Source: Nothopassalora personata (Eukaryota > Ascomycota > Dothideomycetes > Mycosphaerellales > Mycosphaerellaceae). From it: DNA of 64,000 bases. Shown here piece after piece: positions 30,070 to 41,440 of the stretch. The DNA is taken from the NCBI GenBank assembly GCA_033816765.1, contig CM066290.1, positions 496,001 to 560,000 of the forward strand, written 5' to 3'. The notes beneath the pieces are model-generated. The model made no database searches. It saw only the letters and a program-made list of their open reading frames with translations, and was not told the DNA's origin. Every line of letters starts with the position of its first letter. Within the stretch, counting starts at the first letter, position 1. The translations under genes and the position numbers were made by a program.

Positions 30070-31659
30070 CTAGTCGACTCTAACCTTCTTGAACCCATTG
30101 CTCTCCGCTCCTTCTTGCGCAGTCCCAAGCTCGCCAGGCTCGCCATTCTCGCCCTCATCGTCCTCCACGACGGCTCGCTTGCGCTTAGAGAAGCTGGAGT
30201 TGGCCGAAGGAATGCCACTGTCATCGAAGTCGCCACTCTCGATCAACTTCTCCCTCTTCTCGACTTTCTCTATCATGTCCGCATATGCCTCGAGTACACT
30301 GTCGAGAGCCGACTCCAGCTTCTCCACCCTCTCGGCGTGCTCGACCTGCTTGAGTTGATCCGCATTGAAGATGTAGAGCCGCTGCTTGACGTAGAGACGC
30401 CATAAGAAGTATGCCCTGTCGTGTTCGTTCTTCGCCTTCTCTTTCTTGGTAATTCTGCTCCTGGATCGATGCGATGGGGGAATGAATGAAAGCGTGTGCA
30501 TCTCCACAAGTCGGTCGAACTGTCGTGGCATGATCTTATGCTCTTTCATGACAACCTTGCGCAGATCCGCAGGTACGATGAGTTCTGTTGGAATGTTCTT
30601 GTTAAGGTCGAGCTTGTCTTCGGGGATGTTTGGATTCACCCGAAGGTCGCGGAACTCTGCCACATTTCTGCGCAGGTAGAGTAGATCGCAGAAATCGCGC
30701 AGGTCGTCGAACTTCTCGTTTGGATCTTCGACGGTGAACTCGCGTACATTGTCGGGCGCTGTGAGGTGCTGGAACATTGTGTTGTAGAGTGCCTCGCCAT
30801 GTCCGACGCCATGGAAGGGTGGTAGTACCAGAAATTGCGATAGTCGCTCGCGAGAAGGCAGGTCTAGTGGGGAATCAAAGTCTGGTTTGTGCGCCATTTC
30901 GTTCGATTTGGCATCGGGTCGGGGGATGAAGTGCGTGGCTGGTTGTGAGCTTGGGGAGAAGTCGTCGAACTGTACCTTCTTCATGCGATCTGGGAACGTG
31001 AAAGTCCTGTAGGAGGTTCCGTATCCAACCAGTTGGTACGGAGAGGAGGCACTGCTGACGCCTTGATCGACCTGGTAGGTCAGGAAGATTTTCCAGCGTG
31101 CCGTGGTCCAGTCTTGCTCGAGCTCGAGTATGCTGCCGCCGTCGATGAACATGGTGGCTAGAATCTGCATGTTCTCCAGAACCTGCCGCGCTCTTGGATC
31201 TGCCAGACTTGCACACCACACCTGATATGTCTTTCCCTTGCGCTTGTATTCGTTGATCTTCTCGCCCGGTGGCTGGAAATCCGCGTCCTCAGGTGGTGTA
31301 TCGTCCTCGAACGCCGAAGCGGGGAGGAAATCTCGGAGCGCCTCCTCTATGTCTGTCGGCCGTACCTCACCTTGTGCTGGGAACGTCTTGGCGGCCTTGA
31401 CCTTCAATCGCGGGTGCAGATCGTGTGCGCGTAGTGTAAGTGTGATGTCGAGACCCTGATAGCCAAAGATCGACTCTTGGTCGCCGAAGATGGCATATGT
31501 GAACTCGGGGTGGAAGGCAGCTGCGACCTGGCCGCCGCGTAGCAGCTGTATGGTGAAGGACTCGCTGCTGTTGCTGGACCACTCGTTGACTTGCGCCTTG
31601 ATCTCCTCGTCAAGCTCCTCTTCCTCCACCTCATCCACCGCCTCCGAAGTTGGTCGCAT
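30070..31659 (-). CDS. hat1: Histone acetyltransferase type B catalytic subunit Hat1
   Basis: The protein has about 529 residues from MRPTSEAVDEVEEEELDEE (31659). An in-frame Met 32 codons upstream would add a Pro/His-rich stretch from a GGT repeat, which I take as 5' UTR. The N-terminal domain has FTIQLLRGG, FHPEFTYAIFGDQESIFGYQGL and ADPRARQVLENMQILATMFIDGGS. The GNAT acetyl-CoA region includes QFLVLPPFHGVGHGEALYN, matching the Q/RxxGxG/A motif. The C-terminus has YLWRLYVKQRLYIFN-like helices and a basic tail (KRKRAVV). Hat1 acetylates newly made histone H4 (Lys5, Lys12) with the Hat2 WD40 partner before chromatin assembly and acts in DNA repair. Confidence 0.95.
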   Translation of the reverse strand: MRPTSEAVDEVEEEELDEEIKAQVNEWSSNSSESFTIQLLRGGQVAAAFHPEFTYAIFGDQESIFGYQGLDITLTLRAHDLHPRLKVKAAKTFPAQGEVRPTDIEEALRDFLPASAFEDDTPPEDADFQPPGEKINEYKRKGKTYQVWCASLADPRARQVLENMQILATMFIDGGSILELEQDWTTARWKIFLTYQVDQGVSSASSPYQLVGYGTSYRTFTFPDRMKKVQFDDFSPSSQPATHFIPRPDAKSNEMAHKPDFDSPLDLPSRERLSQFLVLPPFHGVGHGEALYNTMFQHLTAPDNVREFTVEDPNEKFDDLRDFCDLLYLRRNVAEFRDLRVNPNIPEDKLDLNKNIPTELIVPADLRKVVMKEHKIMPRQFDRLVEMHTLSFIPPSHRSRSRITKKEKAKNEHDRAYFLWRLYVKQRLYIFNADQLKQVEHAERVEKLESALDSVLEAYADMIEKVEKREKLIESGDFDDSGIPSANSSFSKRKRAVVEDDEGENGEPGELGTAQEGAESNGFKKVRVD

Positions 31660-32173
31660 TGTGTTTCTCGATGGATGTGACGCTCGTCGTGAGGGGTGTA
31701 GAGATGTGATATGTGGTGGTGGTGGTGGTGGTGGTAGTGATTGTTCCCGAGGCAAGGGTAGTGTTGCTGCCTGTGTTGGCGCAAGGTGGATGGGGGTGGT
31801 TTCGACGCGCCAAAGAAACGCGACTCGCCGAAAGTGCCATCACGCTAGCCGAGCGCTCCAACCACGTAGAACTAGACACTACCACTAAGGTTTAACCTCG
31901 TCGTGTCAGGAAACATTCATTCACTTCAGCTGATCGACCATCTGCTCTGCCATACGCTCGTCACTCTCACGTGTATGACTTGTGTACATTATGGTGCAAT
32001 AACAACAACATTCATCACCGCCGAATGAGTAATACAACGCCGACACGACCGCTGAAACATCCAGTGCAAAGATGTGGGATGGGTTGGCGATACTGCTCTT
32101 ATTGAGCACTGGTGCGTGCTGCTCGCTCCCGGTGTGCCAAAGCTACGCATATTGACACAGCCCCTCTCTAGTC
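31660..32173. other. Shared upstream region of hat1 and the ZIP gene
   Basis: About 0.5 kb between the divergent hat1 and ZIP starts. No coding signal. It probably carries a bidirectional promoter. Confidence 0.45.
31713..31735 (+). repeat. GGT trinucleotide microsatellite upstream of hat1
   Basis: About eight GGT units (CCA/ACC on the gene strand) in the likely 5' UTR of hat1. If translated from the upstream Met it would encode the Pro/His run. Confidence 0.8.
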
Positions 32174-33603
32174 ATGGGCACAGCGTAAGGTGCAGTCCGT
32201 CAGTGCATATATCATAGGCCTGTTCTGACTTCCTGCATAGCTCCTTCCTCGCCGGGTCACTCCCTCTTTCCTTCTCGCTATCGCCACGGCAACTACGTCT
32301 CGTCACGGCCCTTGGGACGGGAGTTCTAGTTGGAACTTCGTTGATTGTCATTATACCAGAAGGAGTGGAAACGCTGTACAGTGCAAGCAGAGGCAGTCAT
32401 GGCCACAATGAGCGGAGTGTATCACTTGCGGAAAGAGGCGTGACAGTACAGCCATACATACATGCTGTCACTACAGAAAATCCAATTCGGCAGGAGACGG
32501 AGCCTAGAGCATTCCCAGACCAGGCTATAGACAACACGTTTCGGACAGGACCAGATGACGGCTTTCAGACACCTAAAGACGCTGCCAATGCCGAACCACC
32601 TTCATCGGACCCAGGCCACGGACCAGGCACAGTGACACAGCATCCCAGCGATCATTCGAGCGCGGCAACCTCTGAAGCTCGCGATCCTCATGCATGGGTT
32701 GGCATATCTCTGATTCTGGGCTTCATCCTCATGTATCTGATCGATGCCTTGGCTCGCAACGCGACTGGCTCAACGGCACCGCAACGCTTTCAGGTGTCCC
32801 TGAACAACTTCAGCCTCAATCGCACATCCGCGTCCAACGAGGTACGTGTCGGAAGAAACCTATCAGGTATCGAGCAGTAGCCTCGGCCCTGTTAGAGTGT
32901 TCGATACATGCACAACGCGATGCACTACAGTTCAGTGCACAAACTATCGCTGACTTCCTTCTGTTTGCAGTCCCCAAACGATTCTGAGATTGCCTCTGTC
33001 GCCACAAACACTCCACAAAGCTCTAGTGCTCGCCCAGGTTCCACAACAGTAGGTCTCGTCATCCACGCCGCCGCAGACGGCATAGCCCTCGGAGCCTCTT
33101 CCGCAGGACCCAGCAACCACTTGAGCTTCATAATCTTCGTCGCCCTGATGATCCACAAAGCCCCAGCAGCATTCGGACTCACCTCCGTGCTGCTCAAACA
33201 AGGTCTTTCCAAACGAATGGCTCGAGCCCACCTCATCGTGTTCTCACTCGCCGCACCAGTCGGCGCTCTGCTAACTTGGAGCGCTGTCCATATCTTCGGC
33301 TTCTCCTCCGATTTGCTCGGAGAAAGCGCCAGCACCAAGTTCGCCACTGGAGTCCTGCTCCTGTTCTCAGGAGGCACGTTCTTGTACGTGGCTATGCATA
33401 CCGTGCAGACGAATGCTGCAGATGGACATTCGCATGAAGCACACGGGATGAATGGGTATGCTGGAGTGCCGATGGAGGAAGATCCATACGCGGCACAACT
33501 TCCGCCTCCATCGAAACCTGCTTCGACGCCGCTGGTTGACACATTAGTAACGGTCGGTGGGATGCTCTTGCCAATGTTCACACAGTTCGGTCATGGTCAT
33601 TGA
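32174..33603 (+). CDS. ZIP-family zinc transporter, ZIP9/Atx2-like
   Basis: Three exons: 32174-32184, 32241-32841 and 32971-33603. Intron 1 (56 bp, GTAAGG..CATAG) joins MGTA to SFLAGSLPLSFSLS; intron 2 (129 bp, GTACGT..TTGCAG) keeps phase 0. The product is about 414 residues. TM1-TM2 contain LVTALGTGVLVGTSLIVIIPEGVE. A His/Pro-rich loop follows, then WVGISLILGFILMYLID. The ZIP core is VGLVIHAAADGIALGASSA (TM4) and FVALMIHKAPAAFGL (TM5), with the metal-binding His residues. The C-terminus has GVLLLFSGGTFLYVAMH and ends FGHGH. ZIP9/Atx2 proteins move Zn2+ or Mn2+ into the cytosol from the Golgi or other compartments. The tiny first exon is the least certain part. Confidence 0.85.
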
Positions 33604-34873
33604 AGTAGCGAATGAAGAACAACACTTTGATGATAAACATTCAAGATCTACATTCACCTTCGTCGGGATCTCACATGCGCACCAACAACACAACCACCAG
33701 GTCCATGAACTTCGCCGCCTTCGTGAAAAGGAATGCCTCAAGTGACAGGAGAACGACCACATGTACTGGAAAAGGCAGCTCGCGTTCGTCCTCTGCTCCT
33801 CATACTGAATTTCGACTAGCGCTTCAGCGAATTTTCGAACATGATCAAGCGGTAAAGGAAATCCATGTCCATGGGGAATAAGTTGTTGCTTATGATCTCA
33901 CCGCACCGCACCCTGGTAACATCTCGAATGGCCGGTCGATGCACTTCCGACTAATGACCATTCACCCTGGGATGCTGTCCTTGGCGGCCAGTAGCTCAGA
34001 TGCCACGTGGAAAAGTATGCCATACGATGGTCTTGATTGCCGCTCCGCATCGACGCATAATTACTGGAGTCACATGCGAGTTGGATCTCCCTCCTGTCTT
34101 CTGAACAGGCACACCGGTATGCAGACGATCTAGTGGGTGAATCATGGGATGAGCATCGCGATGCTGCACAACACGCTTGCAGGCTCAGCACAGTCCTCTA
34201 GCGAGCACGCGGCGTGCGAGAGTTCAGCTAGCTCGGTCCGGGCCTTGACAGATACAGTAAGCACGGTGACATGCTTTTTTGGTATCCGCGCAAAGGATTT
34301 TGCGCTCGACTTGTGTCGAAGGCAAGTCTTGGCATGGTAGTTCTTTACTGCTGAGTCTCCTCATTGCTGTCAGGCTACATATATTGTCAGGCCTCACTAC
34401 TTCCCCGAAGGAGGGAGAATTCCGGAGTCCACTCCGAGCCGCTCCAAAAATCCCGTCGCCAGCCATAGGGGAATAAATCCTCGGTCGGTGGTTCTCTTAC
34501 TTCTTGTCGTCGAAAAGAAGCCCTGTGTCGAGAAGACTGGTGTGCTTGGCACCCACGGGATCTCGCATGGATCTGCGATGTCGCCCCACATTTGCCAAAA
34601 GTCGCCGAAAAGGGAAGCAGCAGCCCATAGGTCGTTGAGCCTCGCTCGATATACTTCTGATTCCTTTCTCACGATCTGACAGCTGGTGTCGAGGGACGAA
34701 TGAAGTTTGTGTGGTCGTCATCTCTTGTTGCCGTTGGTAGCCACCCCTTGTATACCGCGATAAGCGGGCCTGACCGTGAATTGTGCCTTGACGGAAGTGC
34801 CCCCGAACTGCAGACCTCGCGATTGCACAACTGCTGGAACCGAATGATCTTTGGCCGTCCGTCGCCGGTCTGT
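33604..34873. other. No clear gene; one possible coding segment at 34397-34672 (minus)
   Basis: Most of the stretch is without coding signal. A minus-strand frame at 34397-34672 (RKESEVYRARLNDLWAAASLFGDFWQMW) has protein-like composition and might be a downstream exon of the Zn2Cys6 gene that ends at 34874, but I could not find convincing splice junctions. Confidence 0.3.
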
Positions 34874-35605
34874 TCACGTGGACAGAGTGCCTGAGTCGCA
34901 TGGAGGGCTCAGCTCCCGGCGATTATGTCTGCCGTTCTTCTGGTAGACAGTCTCGACACCTGTGCGCCGTGTCGATCTGAGGTCTTTTGTCGGCTTCAGA
35001 CCTGAGAGATCCGGTGCGTTGGGATCAATCGTAGAGGTCCAAGAGAGATCGTCATCAGACTTCAGTCGAGTGACGATTGCATCCAGGTCACCGCCTAGGC
35101 GGATAATGGCCAACAGCATGGCTGCTTCGTTGTCTGGTCGCGTTCTCATCTGCTCGAAGAGGTACTCGAGATTCTCGGCTCGTGTCGATGCTTCTGTAAG
35201 TCGCATTCGAAGCGATCCGACTCGAGTCAATCCTTCGTCGTACTCGTAGGCGCACTCGATACCACGCCGTGCGCACGACTGACACGTTGGCCTGTCACCA
35301 GTACACTGCTCCAGCATCAGCAAGACTCGAGTGCAGATGTTGGCGCAGCGAAGCTCACCTTGCCCTTTCGTCTGCGGCATGGCCAGCATGCGACGTCTGT
35401 GACTTTTCTGCTCTGGGAAGACGACTCGCCTTCTTCAGGACTGTCAGGGGTACCCGAACCTGATGCCTGGCAGAACGTCAGTATTGTGCTCACCCGCAGT
35501 CACCGCGAGACTCGGAAGAATCACCTTGTATCCCTGAGTGCTGGCACGCCTACCGGAGGCTGCGCCGAGCGAGCCAGATGAATTGGTATCCGGCGCAGTG
35601 GGCAT
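34874..35605 (-). CDS. Zn2Cys6 transcription factor (short model)
   Basis: Exons (minus): 35605-35525 (MPTAPDTNSSG), 35466-35359 and 35305-34874. Introns of 58 and 53 bp have GTGATT..GCCAG and GTGAGC..AGCAG borders. Splicing assembles a complete binuclear cluster, C-x2-C-x6-C-x6-C-x2-C-x6-C (ACWPCRRRKGK | CTGDRPTCQSCARRGIEC), with the second intron just before the third Cys. A coiled linker follows (RMRLTEASTRAENLEYLFEQM). The model is only about 206 residues, lacking the usual middle homology region, so further exons or a truncation are possible. Such proteins bind CGG-type sites in the nucleus. The target is unknown. Confidence 0.75.
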
Positions 35606-37281
35606 TGTGTGAAGCGAGAAGGGGCTGAGGCAGGGTGCGTCAACCGTGCGGGTAGACGAGTTTGTGCCACTGCTGCCCCGATTTGGCGCTCGTAGTAGAG
35701 GATGTCAAACAGACGGGGGAGTCTCAAGATCAGGTGAAGTCCGGGGAGGCCTCGACTTGGATCTCGCTGGAGGTCATCGACGCAATAGCATTGTACTCAC
35801 CAGAAGCATTCACCTGCAGACTCTCGATCACTTTATGCTGCCGGGACCTAGTTCGTATGTGCCTGAAGCCTAATGCCCAAGTGCTATTGACTGCTATAAG
35901 TGCTGTCTTCATGCGGAGCGCTGAGGCATCGCGTATCCGTGCGGACCGACCATCCTGGCAAGATCCCGAAGGGCAGCGAATCAGTCAGCGTGATGGTAGC
36001 GGGGACTGAAGGTCGCGTATGGTAGCACTCCCTAAGACTTTGCAGATTCGTGTCGAAAGAGACGATTTGCAAGACATCCCGCCGCAGAGATGCAGCGAGG
36101 CGACAGATCGGCCCACACGGAATCCTGGCACTTACAGCTAGTCGGCGGGCTCGAACCTCGACCATCATGCACCAAAAAGATCGGACAGTACACTCCCGAT
36201 AGGGACGTTACTGTAGCACTTTAAGATTAGACCTGCCGAAGGGCAGGTGAAGTTCGACCCCTGTTCGCCCTCCAGCAGTGTCTGCGGTGCTTCCCGCCCA
36301 CGTTCAAGAACAACGCACTCTGACCTCTTGACCTGTCTTCCATCGTCGTAGCAGTCGATCGTGATAAGATAGATCAGGCATGTTTCCCCGCTGCATCGAA
36401 ATCGGAGTGGTGACCGTCTCCGAGCCGCAATCACATGTGGAGAAGAGGTCAAAGTGCATCAAGGACCATGCCAAAAGGAAATATTTCGTAGTGTATACCT
36501 GATAGTAGAATCTATGCCTCCACAAACACTCTCGAATATAAAGGGCTCCACCGATCGATACCATTCCTAGCAGATCAAAGGTTTTCGGCTTGGGCATTGC
36601 TCGCTCCAGCAAAGCAGCTTTACCTGCAGCGTGCACGTATCAATGGGATGCAGCGAACCGCTATTCACCTACGGCACAAGCCTCCAAGACGATCTCGGGA
36701 GCCTCGTTGAGACCCTCGTGGCATCAGCAATGCCCAGTCAATGTCTATCTGAACCTCCAGGGTCAAGACGCCGTGCAGGCAGGTGCAAGAGTAGCACTGC
36801 GTCCTTGGGGATCACCAAAATCCTCAGCAGTCGCAGTTCGACATCGTCTTCGTCCCTGGCATGTATTTCACATCGAAGAGGCCCTCAGTACTGTGGAGGA
36901 TGACGCTGAACCTACTGAGCCCGTGGATGCACATCTTCGGACGCTGCTCCGACTAACATGGAGCCTGATCCGCACGCGGAAAGGCATTGCGCCGGGAGCA
37001 TTCAATGGTTGTCCTTCTTTGAACACTAGCCCGACAGAAGCTGATACCGAGACATACGACAATTTCGACGACCGACCACGAAGGCTTATAACTTGGGCAA
37101 GTTCTCGAAGACTTGATGCGCATTGTTCGCAGGGCTTGCGCGGCTGTTCCTGTGACGCCCAGGCTTTCAGGTACGGGGGACGGAGCGACGAGGTCGGACA
37201 TATGTCCGGTGTTGTCCTCGCAGACACGTGTTAGCAAAGATGTGCTTGACGATGGCATGGTAGCAGCCTCCAAGTTCTCTC

Positions 37282-37317
37282 GCAGACAGGACAGTGGCAG
37301 ACAGGACAGTGTACGGT
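37282..37317. repeat. Short tandem repeat (GCAGACAGGACAGTG, about 2 units)
   Basis: GCAGACAGGACAGTG occurs twice in direct succession. Confidence 0.7.
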
Positions 37318-37394
37318 AGTGCTCCGCAGCACAGGAGAAGCACAGAAGCAGCGATGTCGACAGCCATTGAGGCGGTAATACAAGTATATGAAGT

Positions 37395-37443
37395 CATGAG
37401 CCATGAGCGATGAGCGATGAGCCATGAGCGATGAGCGATGAGC
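37395..37443. repeat. 7-bp tandem repeat (CATGAGC/GATGAGC, 7 units)
   Basis: Seven units of S-ATGAGC in a row with the pattern C, C, G, G, C, G, G at the first base. Confidence 0.85.
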
Positions 37444-38584
37444 TGAGTGCACTAATGTCACTGCAGTCACGAACATGACCCAACGAAGCCGTAGCAAAAA
37501 TTGCACCCTCCCAGGAGCGATAAACGCACCCTCCCCACCCAACGATGCCCTCACCATGGGTTCCACCATCCCATTTTTCGACACATGAGTCGAGCCAATT
37601 GGCAGCTTTCGGGTCAGTCCAATCGTCTACGTTGACTCAACGCCCTACTCAGACCCGCAAAATGCTATATGGGATCACGAAAGAACCATGGAGAGAGACA
37701 AATGAGCAGCCATTTGCGATAAAATGCGATCAGTTATTCACTGCCCTTGCATCGCATCTTCGCTATGGAAGTCGAGGATCATAACAACGGGTACTATGAG
37801 GCCTCTACTCGAGGCATTACATAACAGCCACGAACATAGGCAGGTATGAGAGTACTTTTGCAACACACCGGCAAGTATCTTGAGCGAGCAACAGAGTCAG
37901 ATGCCTGGAATACTTCGGCATGGATTGATGCCTGTGCAAGGCACTTTACGCTACGCTCCACACGATCACATGCGCCAAGCTCTCGGCCATCAGTCCGACT
38001 CGTATGTTCTACCGCGACCTGCACGTAACGCTGATTGGTCATCACTCTTTCACAAGCAAGCGGGAAGCACTATAATATTACTTTTGTCGAAGTTTGTCAC
38101 TCTGGATCAAGATGAGATATCGTGGAGTAGTTGAGGCATGAGAGCTCGATAATCACATGCTCCCTTGCTGTATTGGGAAAAGAGGGTAGACTAATCTAAG
38201 GGTGATATCTTGGCACGTGGGTCATTTCGAAAATTTCGAACGATACAAAGTCAAGGGAGAGGTTTCATCATCGACATCATATACGCCGTCAGATAAATGC
38301 TACGAGGCCGAAAGCTTAAGGCTCTGGTTGTGGAAGCAGGTGTCAGATCCCATCCTCGACACCTCCGGCGTGTACATGCTGAATGTTCGAGTGAACAGTG
38401 CCGACAAGCAAGACATTCCTGCGAGCGAGGTCCGTGAGTACGACCTTGTGGATCCTTCTTCGCTCGATCTTTCGAACATACCAACACATACTCTCGCACA
38501 CACTCACATCGGAAGGCGCAATCGCTTTCTCAAACCACATGCTCGCTCACCTCCGACATCCCCACATTGACGACCACAGCCAAT

Positions 38585-39414
38585 ATGTCTCTACACAATT
38601 TCACCAACGACCCGTCCAGCAAACCTGATCGTGGTAACAAGCCATTCCGCTTTTTACATCTCTCCACCGAGTGGCGTAACAAGATATACGAGCTATCAAC
38701 CGCATCCTCGAGTAATTTCCATCCAAATCCTCGCTTGGACGCTATTGACAGAGTGCAAAGGTATCAACCACGCCTCAAGCTCACCAAAGGCGACGACAAC
38801 ATCAGGCGCCGTGGCATCATGTCCCGTGAAGTAGCTCACGATATATCCTCGATGCCCGCGGGTCATATCGCTCCCTACGATGAGATTTACGTCGGCACAG
38901 ATCCCCGAGTCTTCGGCCACCAGAAGCCGGCGCGGCCAACACCACTGCCATGTTCCTTGGCGTCGGCAAGCAGGTAAGATATCCTGTGATAGCACATGCC
39001 ACTTGAAAGTCTAACAAGTCGCAGGTCAGCAGAGAAGCATTCTCAATCTTCTGCTCCGTCAACACCTTCACCTTCGATAGCCGCAAGATCGAGTGCCTTG
39101 CACGCTGGTTCTTCGAGACCATCGGACCATGCAAGATCCACCTTCGCGATGTCGCCTGGCAGCGTCATAGGCCGTACGAGGAGCGAGACGTCGTAGTAGC
39201 GGCTGCCCTACTGGCGCTTGTGGCGGTTGGGATCCTCAAGGTCCACATGCTCTGGCTTTATGACTTGAGAGCATACCACATGCTATGTCGATTACGAGGC
39301 TTCATCAAAGACGCCACTGTTGACGACAGCATCTTTGATCAGAGCAAGGAAGATCTTATTGATATTGGCTTTGATGAGCTTGTTGCGATTCTTGAGACTA
39401 CCGTGGACGAGTGA
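38585..39414 (+). CDS. 2EXR/F-box-like protein (uncharacterised fungal family)
   Basis: MSLHNFTNDPSS (38585) leads into FRFLHLSTEWRNKIYEL, the leucine-rich N-terminal motif of a very large Dothideomycete family. A 51-bp intron 38974-39024 (GTAAGA..TCGCAG) joins MFLGVGKQ to VSREAFSIFCSVNTFTFDS, the second family motif. The C-terminus ends AILETTVDE. The frame before the intron shifts once between about 38880 and 38940 (GTDPRVFG versus NTTAMFLG), so another small intron or a frameshift is present. Members are often called F-box-like, but their role is not known. Confidence 0.6.
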
Positions 39415-39913
39415 GTGGTGGAACGACCTGCCAAAGGTGCAGAGAGGTCAATCTGTCCAATCTGCAATGTGGATACCAATCTCAAGTAGACAGCACATGC
39501 TTGTCTCCCAAGTTAGTTCAAGACTGTTGCTCAGAAGCGAGGGACGACAGACAATCAGTCGACAGCAGCATTTGCGGCCACGTCGGCGGCTCATGTCTGC
39601 GGCATGCTCTTGGAGCCTATGATGAAGATTTAATCTCTGACAGCTTGAGATCATGTGAAATATCCCGAAATAAGGATGGGATGGCATTCAGTGCTATCGA
39701 GGTTGATAGAATGGCTTCAGTCGATGTCACCTTGGCGTCTTGGGCTGAGCCGAAGAGGATTCATGTCTTTCGCAAGTCTCGTTTTGTCTGCTGTACACAA
39801 TATCATCTCATCATAGACCTATGAAATCGACATTGGTCGCTGACGAATTCGAGCCCAGACGAAATCCACAGATCCAAGACTCGAACATAGCACCCCCATG
39901 ACAAGATCTTCGA
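39415..39913. other. Intergenic between convergent genes
   Basis: No convincing coding signal; the 137-codon plus-strand frame here has no domain. Confidence 0.4.
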
Positions 39914-40732
39914 TCACGCCGGCTGCCCGTCCTCGATCTCCTTAGTCAGCGTCTCGTTCTTAACCGTCCACTGCTCAAACAGACTCCCATACTTGTCAAC
40001 CAACAAATCACTAACGATCCTCCCAAACACCACGGCTCCCCAAGCATTCAAATGCGTATCATCGTCCGAATCAAGATTGTACGCATGGCTCGCAGTCTCA
40101 CCAATCGCGTTGACATAGTCTTCACTCGCCTTATTCAAATCAATCCACTTGGATCCACCCTTGTTAGCAGCGGAGATGGTGGCATTACGCTGGTTGGCAA
40201 GACTCTCGACCACGCGTGGAGGATTGCCTTTAAAAGTTCGACGAGTCAAGGGCGTTACGAGAATGGGCTCTGCGCCGGCTGAGCTGACTTCGTCGGCGAA
40301 CTTTTCGAGATTTGTGGTGAATTCAGAGAGACTGATGTTTTTCTCGGCTTTCTGGTCGTTGTGGCCGAACTTGCGTGAACCGCGTCAGCCTCTACCCTGA
40401 GTTCGTGCGAAGGGATCAGCCGGCCAGCTTACCTGGATCGTGACGAAAACTTCATAGCTCTTGCTATAGTTTTTTGCTTGCTCTAGGACAGTATCCCAAT
40501 CGCCTCCAGACCTGAAGCTCACGGTCGTGGCACCGCTGTGACCATAGTTGATGCCGGATGCTGGACTTTTCAGAGTTTTATTGAGGAACCCGTCTCCCCA
40601 GCCTTTACCTTTGGCGGTTGTAGAGTCCCCAGCCAGCAGGAAGAAGGGTGGCAACGTGCTGTTCGACGCTGTAGCGGTGGCATAAGCGGTGCTTGCGCCA
40701 ACTGCAGCGGAAATGAGTGTGAATGTCTTCAT
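39914..40732 (-). CDS. Secreted GDSL esterase, rhamnogalacturonan acetylesterase-like (CE12)
   Basis: Exon 1 is 40732-40433 and exon 2 is 40369-39914, with a 63-bp intron GTAAGC..GCAAG in phase 0. The protein is 251 residues. A signal peptide (MKTFTLISAAVGASTAYA) is followed by the SGNH block I LLAGDSTTA (catalytic Ser), block II with Gly in GINYGHSGATT, block III FGHND (Asn of the oxyanion hole) and block V DDDTHLNAWGA (catalytic Asp and His). Length and motifs fit RGAE enzymes that remove acetyl groups from the rhamnogalacturonan part of pectin outside the cell. Several Asn-x-Ser/Thr sites fit secretion. The exact substrate is inferred. Confidence 0.88.
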
Positions 40733-41302
40733 AGTTCAGCTGGCTTGCCGTTTGACTTCGATTCGTGCGGATCTTACGGACCTCATATATAAACGCATGC
40801 TTCGCCATACCAGTGATATGATATGCAAGCCCCTCTCGGTCCATGTTGTTTCGAAAGGTGGTAGGTAGCTGTCTCGCTGTCAGACAAAGACAAGGGTGTA
40901 TCCAATCGTCGTCGGGCAAGAATGCACCTACGGTACCGGGTATCCTACTAGCGTTACTCTAAGAATACCTTAGCATACTTTGTCATCGTTTTGTCGTTGT
41001 CGTCGGCGGAGGTTCTCGACAGGGCGAAATTCCTTCTATAGACGACTATATATAGGGGGCAACTCTATAGACCTTTGTTCGCCTATCGACGGGTTTTTAA
41101 AACCGCTATAGGCGTTTATATATCGAGAAACTTAGAATCGAGTCGTAGAATCCTTATCCGATAGATTCTGAAGCCCCTGCTGGTGTCTAATGACACGCAG
41201 GACGACTGTTGATACAGTCCCCGGCAATAATAATCATACGAAACCCTGCATCTACGCTATCCCCAGCCAGGTTGCTACAGTGTCTTCTCTTGAAGGTGTT
41301 GT
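40733..41302. other. Promoter of the esterase and a RIP-like remnant (about 40930-41165)
   Basis: The first 200 bases are the likely promoter; a TATATAAA-type motif lies about 55 bp upstream of the ATG (minus strand). From about 40930 to 41165 the sequence is poor in CA/TG and rich in TA (for example TCTATAGACGACTATATATAG), as in the RIP-mutated elements, but no domain is recognisable. Confidence 0.45.
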
Positions 41303-41440
41303 AGATAATGTGAGTAGATTGATGTATTGAGAAGGATCTACGAGAATGCGAAGAACAGCTAGCTATAAGAAAGTGCAAGAAAGCGCGCTAGTGGCTTGGC
41401 ATCCAAAGAACTGCTGGGACACAGCCAGCCAGCATCAAGT
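41303..41440 (-). repeat. Copia LTR copy, downstream end
   Basis: 138 bp shared with 45195-45332. It supplies the C-terminal codons and stop of the truncated Gag-Pol. Confidence 0.8.

Larger units (their letters stand above)
35606..38584. other. About 3 kb without a gene I can support
   Basis: Open frames up to 214 codons (for example 36590-37234, plus) occur but overlap similar-sized frames on the other strand and show no motif. A GC-rich composition explains such chance frames. Two short tandem repeats lie here (37282-37317 and 37395-37443). Confidence 0.4.

Noticed and set aside
31660..31755. N-terminal extension of Hat1 rich in Pro and His
   Set aside because: It is encoded by a GGT microsatellite and lacks family similarity; the Met at 31659 begins the acidic conserved N-terminus.
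32925..33581. 218-codon minus-strand ORF opposite the ZIP transporter
   Set aside because: It lies exactly opposite exon 3, which has clear ZIP motifs; codon-mirroring explains it.
36590..37234. 214-codon plus-strand ORF
   Set aside because: No motif, and equally long frames exist on the other strand; GC-rich composition makes such frames by chance.
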